Source: a virus. From it: a DNA stretch of 30,854 nt. Positions 9,901 through 19,160 of the stretch are shown here, one piece after another. The notes under the pieces were generated by a model that saw only the letters and a list, made by a program, of their open reading frames with translations, had not been told where the DNA came from and did not search any database. The stretch is taken from IMG/VR virus record IMGVR_UViG_3300021381_000043, positions 1 through 30,854 of that record; one strand, 5' to 3'. Made by a program: the position numbers and the translations under genes. The first letter of the stretch is position 1; every line of letters starts with the position of its first letter.

Positions 9901-11333
9901 ATATTTTAAACTCTTTTGCTGACTACGAGAACTTTAAATTTGGTTCTGGACTCCAAAGAACTCATCGAGACTATTGTAAATATTTTGCAAAGCATCCTCT
10001 TGGGTTTAATGAGTCTATTAAGACTGGAGGTAATATCATTGCCCAAGTATTTGGTAAAGGCTTATTTAATTGTGATTTTGATATTGCTGGGTCCGCTGTA
10101 GGTAATATGATTGCTCCAACTGTTGATAGTGCCAGCGCGATCAATATTGAAAATGTTTGGAATGTAGATGGCAATGGCTCATTCAGTGCATACACTCCAG
10201 AGGAAGCAGTCATTCCCTTGTCAGGGACTTGGGTAGAAGGGAATGTGTTTAACGCGGATTGGAGAAACCCAGCAATTCTTAGCGGAATTGAGTTCTGCGA
10301 TATATCAGGAGCGCCATCCGCTAATCAATTTACTATTTTTAAATTAGATGCTTCTACTGCCGTCAAAGGTATGGAGAATTATTTAGTTGATAACACTGTA
10401 ATTAAATGTAAATCAGTCGGTGCGCTCCCAAGGATAAGATTTGATCTTTCAGCCTACGGGGATAGAAGAAACTACTTTATCAAGGACCACAAATTTAAGT
10501 TAAATATTAAAGCTTTGGTGGCTGAGGAGAACTCTCCAATACTAGGAGGAGGACAATTAGGAGTATGGATTCATACTCAACCAATAGATGGCATTATTTG
10601 GAGTTGGACCCCAAACCAAAAATGGGAAGTTATTGATCAAAGCAGGATTTCCATCCCTATTGTTAAGAATTCTTTATCACACAGGTATAAGTTTGAAACA
10701 AGATTACCTGATGAGAAAGCATCTTGCTTAGGCAACAATCTAGAGTCTAATATAGAACTAAATAATAAGACCTTGAGTAACTTAAAATCTAGTGATTTTG
10801 AAAACTTTGAGATAGAGTTTGATACTAGAAACTTTACTATTAATAATAATTTTGAGTACTTAGACATCATTCCTATTGATGATGAAGATTATAAAATCAC
10901 TGAACAAGTGAACAGAGATGACACAAACTATACTGTCGAGGTGTTCTTTGTTCCTAATAATAATCCTGTTAAGTACCTCTTACTTGATTCTATAGAGCTT
11001 CAGGACCTTACCCAAAGGGAAGATTCTGCTATCGGAACGGGACATGGGATCGAGACAAGTGGTATTCCTCATCGACCTTTTGTTAAAGAAGATAAGCTTT
11101 ACTTAGACAAAGATCAACTTGTTAATACTTTAAAGTTCTATAATGGATTGATAGGACAAGGTACAGGAGTTTACGCTACTAATTTAGCATCAAGAGATGC
11201 AACAATTACTTCAGGAACCTTGGAACTTAGCGGTGGTAGTAGATTGAATTATAGAACACATCCCGATTGGACTCCTGGGGTTACGAAAGTAACGAATTTC
11301 GAAAACTATACAAATGTGGAGTTTGATAACTAA
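6927..11333 (+). CDS. Very large baseplate wedge protein, gp7 / P2 gpI-like
   Basis: The protein has 1468 residues (T4 gp7 is 1032; P2 gpI is under 200). Residues about 300-410 hold a tail-protein-I-type core: GPYRKFLNLLGY, IYDIENVKAEHLVYIADLIG, then WRHQLRIAMDLYKSKGTLRS and a WYALGTESPEF segment. The remainder is long, mostly beta-rich and unrecognised, with a Gly/Asp-rich loop near residues 775-790 (DSGGGDGNQDSSGG) and a beta-rich C-terminus. The position directly after gp6 is where T4-like phages encode the third wedge subunit. The start is a TAATG overlap. The core assignment is fair; the large extra regions could decorate the baseplate or carry fibre attachment sites. Confidence 0.65.
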   Translation: MADNKYTPNPRKYSKTNLVELIEIITPEVYKTEDLKLSGTEVNPLSQVINSHLNVANNISTVIPLSAVQDTQTSTLNSITGIAQYFVKQNRLTNISPFDFESKILLPLSSTLANFDTSAEFNNYLSGTFLPMIIPAAGVQNQLNANITTLSSLTNSTDPSSVHNYLVDALGWMYFLNTSADGGLSYSPSSFVLDSLNSLYLGNSLETIDGIKGLVEYLWRNNETCSFGSYIPADFVSGVADGIVDSSSGVLPTYTSGTQKLEALQTLVDVVYSPLYIDEQDFTVQDAFTSYIDANVQLDNRSPKGPYRKFLNLLGYSTADISDQIENIELIYDIENVKAEHLVYIADLIGFKLRGNSASKWRHQLRIAMDLYKSKGTLRSIQVAINALITDSVFDLSGKVEELWESYLPFLIWYALGTESPEFKDLTTWTLGRAEEAGVYSYSTSSLEENLKLVVDSILLDLYKAFPENFIFHGKRFCPPTLVEVDNRGYEVKTYTTIGDPTMKPFHFHAENSNGYQARKQDAKLFGESLSFEAATGYGALGFGVYMVGSEHPSDGSRPVYLKPTGDLNFLFNYRGRVNYPIPPFDEVKYYRDCTITAEMVSLLVEKLKCFNVKDSFADEVGNYVLSSAVTDTTDLGALNEMLMLFSSVQVPSNFDDVMLSISDYEKNLLNLWNGKSSHLFINFKDTDLDFSKTTLEGDGKYALFESSRVIREFAPGHAIPKINLSASATEPVFDISATSFPYAGLDRDDTRALYTSASILGNFEWSGAAMCFDSGGGDGNQDSSGGRDAANTFKRPHADQIIDSLLSDVNAVVDLGSVPRRALRRRNLKYLLPLEGYYDRTGFNGPVSYDPSTFEPSFVSSLGELTLGYVASAGKFHPVCDPVDPTGVWEGCEKLNSTNTFSGIDTSATFPYRGLHTLGSNNKRLEVSSATARYVDRGQVPIIYNTMHELLESKALDNGYQILSNTSGYDSDAYWKNNAQSLANSSIADGYILNSFADYENFKFGSGLQRTHRDYCKYFAKHPLGFNESIKTGGNIIAQVFGKGLFNCDFDIAGSAVGNMIAPTVDSASAINIENVWNVDGNGSFSAYTPEEAVIPLSGTWVEGNVFNADWRNPAILSGIEFCDISGAPSANQFTIFKLDASTAVKGMENYLVDNTVIKCKSVGALPRIRFDLSAYGDRRNYFIKDHKFKLNIKALVAEENSPILGGGQLGVWIHTQPIDGIIWSWTPNQKWEVIDQSRISIPIVKNSLSHRYKFETRLPDEKASCLGNNLESNIELNNKTLSNLKSSDFENFEIEFDTRNFTINNNFEYLDIIPIDDEDYKITEQVNRDDTNYTVEVFFVPNNNPVKYLLLDSIELQDLTQREDSAIGTGHGIETSGIPHRPFVKEDKLYLDKDQLVNTLKFYNGLIGQGTGVYATNLASRDATITSGTLELSGGSRLNYRTHPDWTPGVTKVTNFENYTNVEFDN

Positions 11334-12478
11334 TGAGAGGCGAAGTAGAAATTTGGCAAGGAGACTCACTCCTTTATACAGAACCCAACATGTTAGTGGA
11401 TGGGGCAGGGGAGCTATTAGCCGAGATCATGACAGTATCTCCTTCGCTATCTGCTGTTGAAGACCACGCAACCTCCTCTATTCTAGATTCTTCTAATTAT
11501 ACTATTCAAGCTATATCGTTTGGAACAGGTTCAGATGCGTTTAATAAATCAACTAGAAATGCTCAATATCTAAATGCTGGTAAAATTGAATATCTTGTTG
11601 ATAGATTTGAGACTGCCGCCGCAGGATATCGGACTGGTCCTATAACGACTGGAATACAAAATGAAGTTGATGGTAGCTCCTATATTCCTGATGCAGGACT
11701 CCCTGAATGGCCGAACCCAACTTCAAGAGTATTGGAACACAATACAAGTGTCGCTGCTACTTTTGCGGGGTCTGGGGTAGATGTTGCAGTCAGCAGTGTT
11801 TTTCCTGGAAATGGACAACATGTTAATTTTTTACCCTCTGCAATTGGAAGTGGAATGATGGAGGCGACTGTGTTCTCCTCTACTATAGGTACTCAACTTT
11901 ATCCATCTTCTTTAGGACTAGCACAAAGTGTGTTAGGTGCTTTCCCAATAGGAAGTTCGACTGGGGGTGCTATGGATAGGGCTACCTCTAGAGTTATGTT
12001 GGGAGAGGATTTCACTCAGCGGGATGTTGGTAATAAGACATACGGATTTTTTAATGAAGTTAGTTCTATGGATGTTTCTGGCTTTGTTAATATGGTAATG
12101 TCAGGGAGTCCAGGAACCACTACAGGATATGCTATGAGTTCGGGGGCTAGTGGCTTATGCGTTTCAGGGGGAATTGATGCAACTAACTCAGGCACAGTAG
12201 AGTATAGCGTTATATTAGCAGGGGGAGATTTAGCAACTGTAAACCTGTATGGAGGGATTTATCATTTAGGTCTTTGGACAATTGATATGAAAGAGTCTCT
12301 TCTAAATGGAAATACTCCTCCATTTGCGTTCAGTGTACTAAATAACCCTAGGAAATATAAACTGTTTGCTAGAAAGGGATTAAGCAAAAACCTGTGTTAT
12401 ATAAATGATGATGGAGCTACTCCTGGCTTCGATAACCATACAGACCTAACTATTAAGTGGAGATTACACTTCCTATGA
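11333..12478 (+). CDS. Virion structural protein, paralogue of the next gene
   Basis: The protein has 381 residues and begins in a TAATG overlap. Its first 35 residues (GEVEIWQGDSLLY, then EPNMLVDGAGELLAEIMT) and its last strand (TIKWRLHFL) match the arrangement of the following protein, which has GHLTIIKQY, then DDHNIIVSGMGVGLTYMF and ends LIFRWTINF. Both then place an ISFGTG or FQVGVSG strand shortly afterwards. The middle, residues about 120-300, is rich in Ser, Gly and Thr with little charge, as in fibre or adhesin proteins. No catalytic motif is seen. It lies between wedge and fibre genes, so a baseplate-peripheral or fibre-linked role is inferred. Confidence 0.55.
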   Translation: MRGEVEIWQGDSLLYTEPNMLVDGAGELLAEIMTVSPSLSAVEDHATSSILDSSNYTIQAISFGTGSDAFNKSTRNAQYLNAGKIEYLVDRFETAAAGYRTGPITTGIQNEVDGSSYIPDAGLPEWPNPTSRVLEHNTSVAATFAGSGVDVAVSSVFPGNGQHVNFLPSAIGSGMMEATVFSSTIGTQLYPSSLGLAQSVLGAFPIGSSTGGAMDRATSRVMLGEDFTQRDVGNKTYGFFNEVSSMDVSGFVNMVMSGSPGTTTGYAMSSGASGLCVSGGIDATNSGTVEYSVILAGGDLATVNLYGGIYHLGLWTIDMKESLLNGNTPPFAFSVLNNPRKYKLFARKGLSKNLCYINDDGATPGFDNHTDLTIKWRLHFL

Positions 12479-13074
12479 AAAATTTTACAGAAGAACTAGG
12501 TATTAATGGACACTTGACCATCATTAAGCAATATACTGATGGTCAAGAAGAAGTTGTATTTGATGACCACAATATTATCGTCTCTGGTATGGGTGTAGGG
12601 TTAACTTATATGTTTACTGGGTCAGGGTCGAACTCTGTCCTTGATTACCAAATTGATAGGTTTCAGGTTGGTGTTTCGGGAGCAGCCGTAAATGAAGTAA
12701 GCTCTACATATCAGTTATCAGGCCCATGTACTGAGGCTGAGTACGGAGCGGGAAGCAACTTATTCATTGAAGCAAAAAACCAAATAACAAATACTACACT
12801 TACCTCCTTAGCCGCCGCCCATATCCCAGCAAATAAGATAACTAGAATTGGAGATAGTTCTGTTCGATACACACTTGTTGTTGATGAAGAAGCTTGTAAT
12901 GGAATTGAAAGAGACGGTGATGATATGAGTATCAACGAGGTTGGCTTGTTGATGAAGAACCCTACAGGTAATATATCCGCAGACAGACCTCTTCTTGTAG
13001 CCTATAGAACCTTCAGTGATATAGTAAAGACTAGTGATTTTAGTCTCATTTTCAGATGGACAATTAACTTCTAA
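12475..13074 (+). CDS. Virion structural protein, shorter paralogue
   Basis: I take the ATG at 12475, which overlaps the previous stop as ATGA, giving 199 residues. An in-frame GTG at 12457 would add six residues but lies further inside the previous gene. GGAG at 12459-12462 could serve as ribosome binding site for the chosen ATG with a long spacer. The N-terminus (GHLTIIKQY, DDHNIIVSGMG) and the closing strand (FRWTINF) mirror the previous protein. A late INEVGLLMKNP segment is like the C-terminal strands of tail-associated adhesin-like proteins. There are two Cys but no recognisable active site. Function is inferred from the neighbourhood only. Confidence 0.55.
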   Translation: MKNFTEELGINGHLTIIKQYTDGQEEVVFDDHNIIVSGMGVGLTYMFTGSGSNSVLDYQIDRFQVGVSGAAVNEVSSTYQLSGPCTEAEYGAGSNLFIEAKNQITNTTLTSLAAAHIPANKITRIGDSSVRYTLVVDEEACNGIERDGDDMSINEVGLLMKNPTGNISADRPLLVAYRTFSDIVKTSDFSLIFRWTINF

Positions 13075-16000
13075 TGCCTTTTAGCGAAACAGATATTTAC
13101 ACCAGTAGTGGAAGCGTAATGCTTCAAAACGCTTGGACTCCTTATGTGTCCAAGTACGATACTAGTTCTTTCTACAATTGGGAGCAAGATAACTTGCCTC
13201 TTTATGACCTAGAGGAACGTACATATGAGAACTGGGAACAGGCTGGTTTCGCAACTTCTTCATTAACAGGCTTTGCCCTCACTGTCTCGGCAGACGCAGC
13301 AAATACTACTGAAGGACAAGCTGTACTTCTCGCTAACAGTACCGTATTTACTGACCTTAGTTCTTGTATTGCCGCTATTCCAAAAGTGGTGCGCTTTCCT
13401 GTTTTAGTTGAAGTTGGTAGCTTTGGTGATCTTGGTCCCTTAGAACTACATAATTTCCGAATCGAAGAAGGTGGCTCTATTGAAATAATTAACCGCAACT
13501 TTGGGAGAGTTTATAATGCTTCTGGAGATTCCCGTGGTATTGTTACTCCAACATATAACGCTTCGCACAATCTTATGACTACGGTAAGTTCCTTGGACTT
13601 AAGTTCAACTCTTACTGCTACGAAGTGTGTTCATTTAGGGACTACGGTTCTTAGTGGAGCAGGAGATGCAAGGCTTGCTGCTCAGGGGAACTCAGTTTTT
13701 TACCCGAGGCATAATTTAAGAAAAGCCCCACTAACGGTAGCGTTAAAATCAGCTTCTCCGCTTACAGGGACAGCTAATCAATTTTCCTTTGCTCCGTATG
13801 AGAATATTGATAATACCTCTATTGATAATACTTTAGCAAATACAGATGTAAGTGCAACTAATCAAGCTACCGCTGCAACAATGTATAGAGCCCAGTTAGG
13901 CGGTTCTGAGGCTTTGTCTGTGGGTGGAAATACTTATTTCAATACCTGCTCTAAGATTAGCGTTAAGAACTGTGATGGTCCCATCTATATTAGAAACTTC
14001 TTTGTTGATGGAGAGACTACATTACCTGTTGCGATTGAAGTAACTAACTCACAAGTCCTCCTTGAGAACTGTGCAGGAGTAAGAGCCCAAGAGGCTGGAT
14101 TTAGATTTAACAACTCAAAAGTAACTCTATCTAGATCCGCTGCTGCTTATAGAAATTATAAGCTTACGAGTACAACCGCTAGAAAGGCCCAAACGGGTTA
14201 CGGATTCCACGCTGTTAACAGTGAGGTTATAGTAAGCTCACTTCCCTTGGTCCTAAACACGACTGGTCCTGGGGATATTGGTGGTTCTGGTGTTGATTGC
14301 GTTGTTATGGCATCTAGAAACTACGCAGGATGGGTGTTAGATAACTCTAAATTATCAGGAGGATTACAAAGAACAATCTCTACTAATCCTTTATTTGCTA
14401 GTATTGTTGGAACTGAGTTGAATACGGGTTATGGAATGCTTCTTAATAACTCTCATATGGATATAAAGGGGCTACTTGATGTTTACGGTGATGATAAAGG
14501 TATTGAGGCTGATGGATCTAAGGTAGTCTTTGAAAACTTATGCATTGACGCTCATAGTGGAGAAGCCATTAGATCACGAAACTCTTCCTTTGTATTCGAT
14601 TCCCCAGCATCACCTCTTGCGGCGGGTCAGGCAAATCGTAAGCAGTTAGATATGTCAGGAAATGCACAACATATTGATCTAATGAAGAATAGCTCTTTCG
14701 GATTTAGAAGAAAGAATAACATCCCAACTATGTACGGAAATACTTCCTTCGAAGTTGCTCACGGAGTTATTAAGTACAATGGAGGAAATAAATCACCTCT
14801 CCCCGCATTGTCCGTTAATGATGGCTCTGAGTTAGATTTGATTCACGCTTCTATTAGAGTTGATAGTACAAGCGAAAATATTGCCAATGTTCCATCTTAC
14901 GGACGAGCTATTAAAGCAACTAATAACTCTAAGGTTAGCTGTTTCGGATCTGGTTCAGGCTGCACGTTCGCATTCGGACCAGCGGGAATTACTTACCAAT
15001 CTAAAATGGCTGGTATGTACGCTAACAATTCTTCCGAGATTAATATTCACGGACCAGCGGCATTAGGCCAGTTCGGTGTTGACGTTCTTGTTGAGAACAA
15101 CTCTACTCTTAATATTGAACCCGCTAGAACTAGGGAGGCTTTTGGATTAGAAGTAAGCGGATTTGATTTAAGTTCTACTGCTAACCATACTTCGGTTGAA
15201 CTTCATGCTACGCGAGCTTGTTTAGTATCTAATAAAAACTCTGTTATCAATATAGCTGATCTTGGAGCTTTTCCTATTAACTGGTCTAAAACTTCTACAG
15301 GAACAGCTTACTTAGATGCAGGGTTTGACTACCCTATTGATACTTTTGATACTAGCGCATTCACTTCTTTAGGATCACTTCAATTCTACCCAAATCCTCA
15401 GGATCCTAACGCAATAGCCGATAATGATCTTGATGATCTCGTCGGCGGGGCATTATCCCTTACAATTCCTAATCCTCCAAGATTTGATAGCTTAAATGGG
15501 GTAAATAGATTCTTTAAGACTTCTGAAATTCTTAATGCTGCTAATCCTAATGATTTAGCTAATCTTACTCAAGGTGGAGTCTGCTTACGAGCTACTGAAG
15601 ATAGTGTAGTGAATGTCAAGAATGTTCACTTCCCTGTTGGACCTAATACAAGCCCTTTAGATGGTCTTTATTATGATGCTTCTGGTAGTGATTGTGATAA
15701 GTTGATGATTTGGAATATTGCTGATACGTCTAGGCTTAACGCATCCTTCTTATCCGTGAGCGGTATGTGGCCTGGAAACATTGATTACCACGGACCTAGT
15801 GGAGTATATGGCTCATCTGTTGATGGGGTTGGTACTACAGAGGCTTCTACTGTTGTTGCGTTTGGGGCTCCTCCTAGAACACCCGACACAGGAAGCTTAA
15901 GTATTCTTGATGCCTTCGGAGCAGGAAGTTCCGTTTGGGTGGTCCCTTCTGGAGTTACGGTAAATAATCCTTTTGATGCATTCTATCCTGTTTCGGGCAA

Positions 16001-16631
16001 CGTCAATGACCTGACAGCGAGTACTTTATCTTGGGCAGGAATTAATGTTAGCGGAACTACTACCTACAAGTGGGGAGCTACTCCTCATACAAGTAATAAC
16101 CAAGGAGTGTTTAGGATTTATTGGAGTCCTAAACCCTCTGCGAGGGCACTTCAAAGTGATTTGAGTGGTTTCCTTAATGGGCCTTACCCTCATAGCGGGT
16201 CTTTTAGTGGAACCGTTGGTCCTGCTTATCAAACTTTTGCTCAAGGATATAATTGCTCTGCACCTCTCTCCGCGCTTGTAGCTACTGATGGATCAAACCT
16301 TAGTGGAACTTACCCTGATCTAGTTAAATTAAGTTACGACTCTGATGGCGATGGAGTTCCTGATCAATTATGGACTTCAGGGTTCTACTACTGCAATGAG
16401 TTCGTTGAAGAGAACCCAACTCAATGTATAATGGATGAATCAGCTTCCTATACTTTTGCTAATGCTAAGAATGCTAGTGTGGGATTAGCAGGAAGACCTA
16501 AGAAAGTTACCATATACTCATCTAAATCTAATGCTGCTAATAATAGAACCTCAGAAGCTTATGTTGGTGATGCTTCTGGAGGAGTGGGCTTCAAGTCTGC
16601 TACAATTTTCGATCTTTCGAGGGATAACTAA
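13074..16631 (+). CDS. Large beta-helix tail fibre / baseplate-attached adhesin
   Basis: The protein has 1185 residues and starts in a TAATG overlap. Residues 34-54 hold a motif (YNWEQDNLPL followed by L, E and W) that is shared with the next protein and is probably a docking sequence. From about residue 320 to 890 short turns recur, each built as a small residue pair, then N-[N/S/D]-S, then alternating hydrophobic residues. Examples are TNSQVLLENC, NNSKVTLS, VNSEVIVSS, NNSHMDIKG, NNSKVSCF, NNSSEINIHG, NNSTLNIE and KNSVINIADL. This is the pattern of a right-handed parallel beta-helix with an Asn/Ser ladder, common in phage fibres and tailspikes. Residues 1089-1097 read DSDGDGVPD, a calcium-binding thrombospondin-3-like loop. 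No enzymatic residues can be assigned from sequence alone. Confidence 0.65.
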   Translation: MPFSETDIYTSSGSVMLQNAWTPYVSKYDTSSFYNWEQDNLPLYDLEERTYENWEQAGFATSSLTGFALTVSADAANTTEGQAVLLANSTVFTDLSSCIAAIPKVVRFPVLVEVGSFGDLGPLELHNFRIEEGGSIEIINRNFGRVYNASGDSRGIVTPTYNASHNLMTTVSSLDLSSTLTATKCVHLGTTVLSGAGDARLAAQGNSVFYPRHNLRKAPLTVALKSASPLTGTANQFSFAPYENIDNTSIDNTLANTDVSATNQATAATMYRAQLGGSEALSVGGNTYFNTCSKISVKNCDGPIYIRNFFVDGETTLPVAIEVTNSQVLLENCAGVRAQEAGFRFNNSKVTLSRSAAAYRNYKLTSTTARKAQTGYGFHAVNSEVIVSSLPLVLNTTGPGDIGGSGVDCVVMASRNYAGWVLDNSKLSGGLQRTISTNPLFASIVGTELNTGYGMLLNNSHMDIKGLLDVYGDDKGIEADGSKVVFENLCIDAHSGEAIRSRNSSFVFDSPASPLAAGQANRKQLDMSGNAQHIDLMKNSSFGFRRKNNIPTMYGNTSFEVAHGVIKYNGGNKSPLPALSVNDGSELDLIHASIRVDSTSENIANVPSYGRAIKATNNSKVSCFGSGSGCTFAFGPAGITYQSKMAGMYANNSSEINIHGPAALGQFGVDVLVENNSTLNIEPARTREAFGLEVSGFDLSSTANHTSVELHATRACLVSNKNSVINIADLGAFPINWSKTSTGTAYLDAGFDYPIDTFDTSAFTSLGSLQFYPNPQDPNAIADNDLDDLVGGALSLTIPNPPRFDSLNGVNRFFKTSEILNAANPNDLANLTQGGVCLRATEDSVVNVKNVHFPVGPNTSPLDGLYYDASGSDCDKLMIWNIADTSRLNASFLSVSGMWPGNIDYHGPSGVYGSSVDGVGTTEASTVVAFGAPPRTPDTGSLSILDAFGAGSSVWVVPSGVTVNNPFDAFYPVSGNVNDLTASTLSWAGINVSGTTTYKWGATPHTSNNQGVFRIYWSPKPSARALQSDLSGFLNGPYPHSGSFSGTVGPAYQTFAQGYNCSAPLSALVATDGSNLSGTYPDLVKLSYDSDGDGVPDQLWTSGFYYCNEFVEENPTQCIMDESASYTFANAKNASVGLAGRPKKVTIYSSKSNAANNRTSEAYVGDASGGVGFKSATIFDLSRDN

Positions 16632-19135
16632 TGTCAGAAAAACAATATCAAGATAGCAACTATAGGTTCACGGATCCTATTAGATTTTTTAAAGCTAATG
16701 ATCCTTACTACTTTGAAGTGGATAATATTCCTCTCAAGCAACTACAAGAGAACTGCAATTGGCTTAGGGATCAAGTTAGAAAAGATACAAATTCTTTACT
16801 TAATGTTAAGCGAAGCGATTTAGACGAGCTTAGACCTTACGCAACAGGGGCTGATCGTGTAATTAGAGTTAAACCAGGAAGGTACTCTGCTAGAATTAAT
16901 GATGCTAGTACTAAGCAACCTTTAGCTTACTTAGAAAAAGTTATGGGAGAAGCCATTGGTGAGGTTGATGCATGGTCTACTGCGCTTCCGAACCCAGGAA
17001 ACTTTAAAGGTGGGAAGAATGCTATCCTCCAAGCAGCGTTAGACACTTTCAAGACTGCGGTATCATCAGAAGCGATGGGGATGACAGGATTAGTTGAAAG
17101 AGCCTTCACTTGGCCTGTTATTAACTCAGATCTGCCTATTGATCTCGATGGAGTTGATTTAGCAAATGGTATGAGCTACGGGGGTCCTGATGTAAACATT
17201 CCAGGAGGAGCAGCAATGTACTCTCCTATGGTTATTTCCCAAGCTTTAATTTGGGCTAAATCTCAAGGGTCCACCGCAGGGGAGTATCTCTTGCCTAGTT
17301 TTGATATCTCTAACCCAAACAATGGTTGGGCTAAGTTACCTAGAACGGAGAGTTACTTTATTAAGAAGTGGCGAGGAGTTTCTCGAATTGCTATTGTAGA
17401 TGTTGCTGATGAAATCTCGATTGAAGTTCCTGGTTTCGATACTGATGATTTTTCTTATACCAACTCCGATGGAACTACTACACCAGTTGAGGGTGTTGAA
17501 AGTAGAATTGATTTAGTATTTATTTACAGTAAATCTATTGATTCTAGTGGAGCCACGATCCTAAAACCCAATAGTAAGGAATCTATTTCTAAACCACAGT
17601 TAGGGATTGTTCGTGGAGCAGGTATCAAGACTAATTTTCAAGAAACTACGAACTTCACACAAGAGTATCTTGAAAGTATGGGTGATGATCATAAAATTCT
17701 TGCTCATCCTGGTGATTCAAAGAATATCCAAATGGGATTTACTTCTACTTCCGCTAATGATATTGCAGAAGATGTTCGAGGTACGTTCCCCTCTCCTGAT
17801 GATATCCTAAATCTTGCTCCCCTTATTTCTGAAAGGTTAGAAGACAATGCTTATGAACTTGTTGGACAGTCAATCCTTCCTGTTGCGTATATTTGGGTCC
17901 AGAATGGCTCTCAAGTAGTTCTTAGTACTGACGTTATTGATATCCGACCTATATTCAGAACTGCTGAGTTGGCTTACAATGAGAGAGCAGGTATCGGAGC
18001 AGCGTTCCCTCAATTATCCCTCGCAAACCCTGCTGTTGGTAAAGGCCAATTAGATTATGAGCTTAAGCGTGTTTACGATGAACTTAATGGTAAAGTAAAA
18101 GGTCTAATTGAGCAAGGGAAGCATATGGGTACGAGTAATCTAGCTACGGGGTATGTCTTCGGGGGCTGGAATTTCGGTCCTGAAGGAGCTTTGTTTGATT
18201 ACTACCAAGGAGTTTTCGCGGATGATGGTCCTGGTGTTGAGGCTAACGATACTGATGCTTATATTAAAGCGTATGTAAAAGGTAAGTATGGGATTGGAAG
18301 CACTGGTTCTGAAATTACTATTCCAAGTTACCCTGATTGGGACTTATCTCAATGGTGTACGGAGCAAAGTCTTTCTTCTAAAGGCTTATATCCTAATGAT
18401 TATATTAATACTTTCATCTCAACGAATAGTACCCCTGATCCAAGTATTGTAGCAGGGAGTAACTCTGAATTAACCAATCCTGATGGGACAAACTCTGAGG
18501 GTGTACCCCCTGCTAAGTTACAGAACTTTTTTAATGCTTCTATGCAGACGAAGCCTAGCTCTGCCTTAGTTTCAAGAGTTAACTTTAACTATGTTTCTAA
18601 GAAAATTAAGTTTAACAGACCCGCTTGGTTAGCTGATTATAAAGTGGATGTAGATCTTATTAATTGTCTAGCTATGGCTTATTCTGGTGACGATGGACCA
18701 GCCGATGAGCCAGGAGTGTACTTCGGGCATTGGGTCGAGAAGGGCTTTGATGAGTTTACTATTTATGTTGCTTTCTCAGCAAGAAATAATAACTACCTAA
18801 ACGGGACTCAAACACCAGGATTCCCTGCTCCGCACTCGTTAACTTTAGTAAAAAATAGTGGAAAGAAGAAGAAGTCAACTTCCACAATAACTACGTCCGA
18901 GAGAGACGGGGAGAGGTTCAGTGGATTTATAGTCCCTGTTACGGATATTCTTACTTCTAATACTAATTCCATTGCTGGAGGAGCTAGAAGTGGTTATGTT
19001 GGAAACCCTAGAATAGGTAAATGTACTTACCCTACGGTTATGTGGAGTATGTTGGGAATACCATTGGATGAGTCTTCTTACTTATATGGAAACCTAAACG
19101 ATACTAACCCCACGATTTCTCTAAAAGGGTTCTAG
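16631..19135 (+). CDS. Virion structural protein with N-terminal docking motif
   Basis: The protein has 834 residues and starts in a TAATG overlap. Residues 27-44 (YFEVDNIPLKQLQEN and a following W) match the N-terminal motif of the upstream beta-helix protein. The next stretch (to about residue 130) is mixed alpha/beta with VIRVKPGRYSARIND. The central part has a long beta-rich domain with a strand pair IDLVFIYSKSID and VAYIWVQNGSQVVLSTDVIDIRP. The part up to residue 640 contains low-complexity Ser/Asn/Pro linkers. No known domain is recognised. A tail-fibre or baseplate-peripheral structural role follows from context and the shared motif. Its stop at 19133-19135 is followed by a 25-base gap, the first real gap since gp25. 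Confidence 0.5.
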   Translation: MSEKQYQDSNYRFTDPIRFFKANDPYYFEVDNIPLKQLQENCNWLRDQVRKDTNSLLNVKRSDLDELRPYATGADRVIRVKPGRYSARINDASTKQPLAYLEKVMGEAIGEVDAWSTALPNPGNFKGGKNAILQAALDTFKTAVSSEAMGMTGLVERAFTWPVINSDLPIDLDGVDLANGMSYGGPDVNIPGGAAMYSPMVISQALIWAKSQGSTAGEYLLPSFDISNPNNGWAKLPRTESYFIKKWRGVSRIAIVDVADEISIEVPGFDTDDFSYTNSDGTTTPVEGVESRIDLVFIYSKSIDSSGATILKPNSKESISKPQLGIVRGAGIKTNFQETTNFTQEYLESMGDDHKILAHPGDSKNIQMGFTSTSANDIAEDVRGTFPSPDDILNLAPLISERLEDNAYELVGQSILPVAYIWVQNGSQVVLSTDVIDIRPIFRTAELAYNERAGIGAAFPQLSLANPAVGKGQLDYELKRVYDELNGKVKGLIEQGKHMGTSNLATGYVFGGWNFGPEGALFDYYQGVFADDGPGVEANDTDAYIKAYVKGKYGIGSTGSEITIPSYPDWDLSQWCTEQSLSSKGLYPNDYINTFISTNSTPDPSIVAGSNSELTNPDGTNSEGVPPAKLQNFFNASMQTKPSSALVSRVNFNYVSKKIKFNRPAWLADYKVDVDLINCLAMAYSGDDGPADEPGVYFGHWVEKGFDEFTIYVAFSARNNNYLNGTQTPGFPAPHSLTLVKNSGKKKKSTSTITTSERDGERFSGFIVPVTDILTSNTNSIAGGARSGYVGNPRIGKCTYPTVMWSMLGIPLDESSYLYGNLNDTNPTISLKGF

Positions 19136-19160
19136 CACAGGTACATTCAGTATATAAGCT

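Noticed and set aside
12457-12474. GTG start for the second paralogue
   Set aside because: The ATG at 12475 forms the ATGA overlap usual in this genome and fits the paralogue's N-terminus; the GTG start remains possible.
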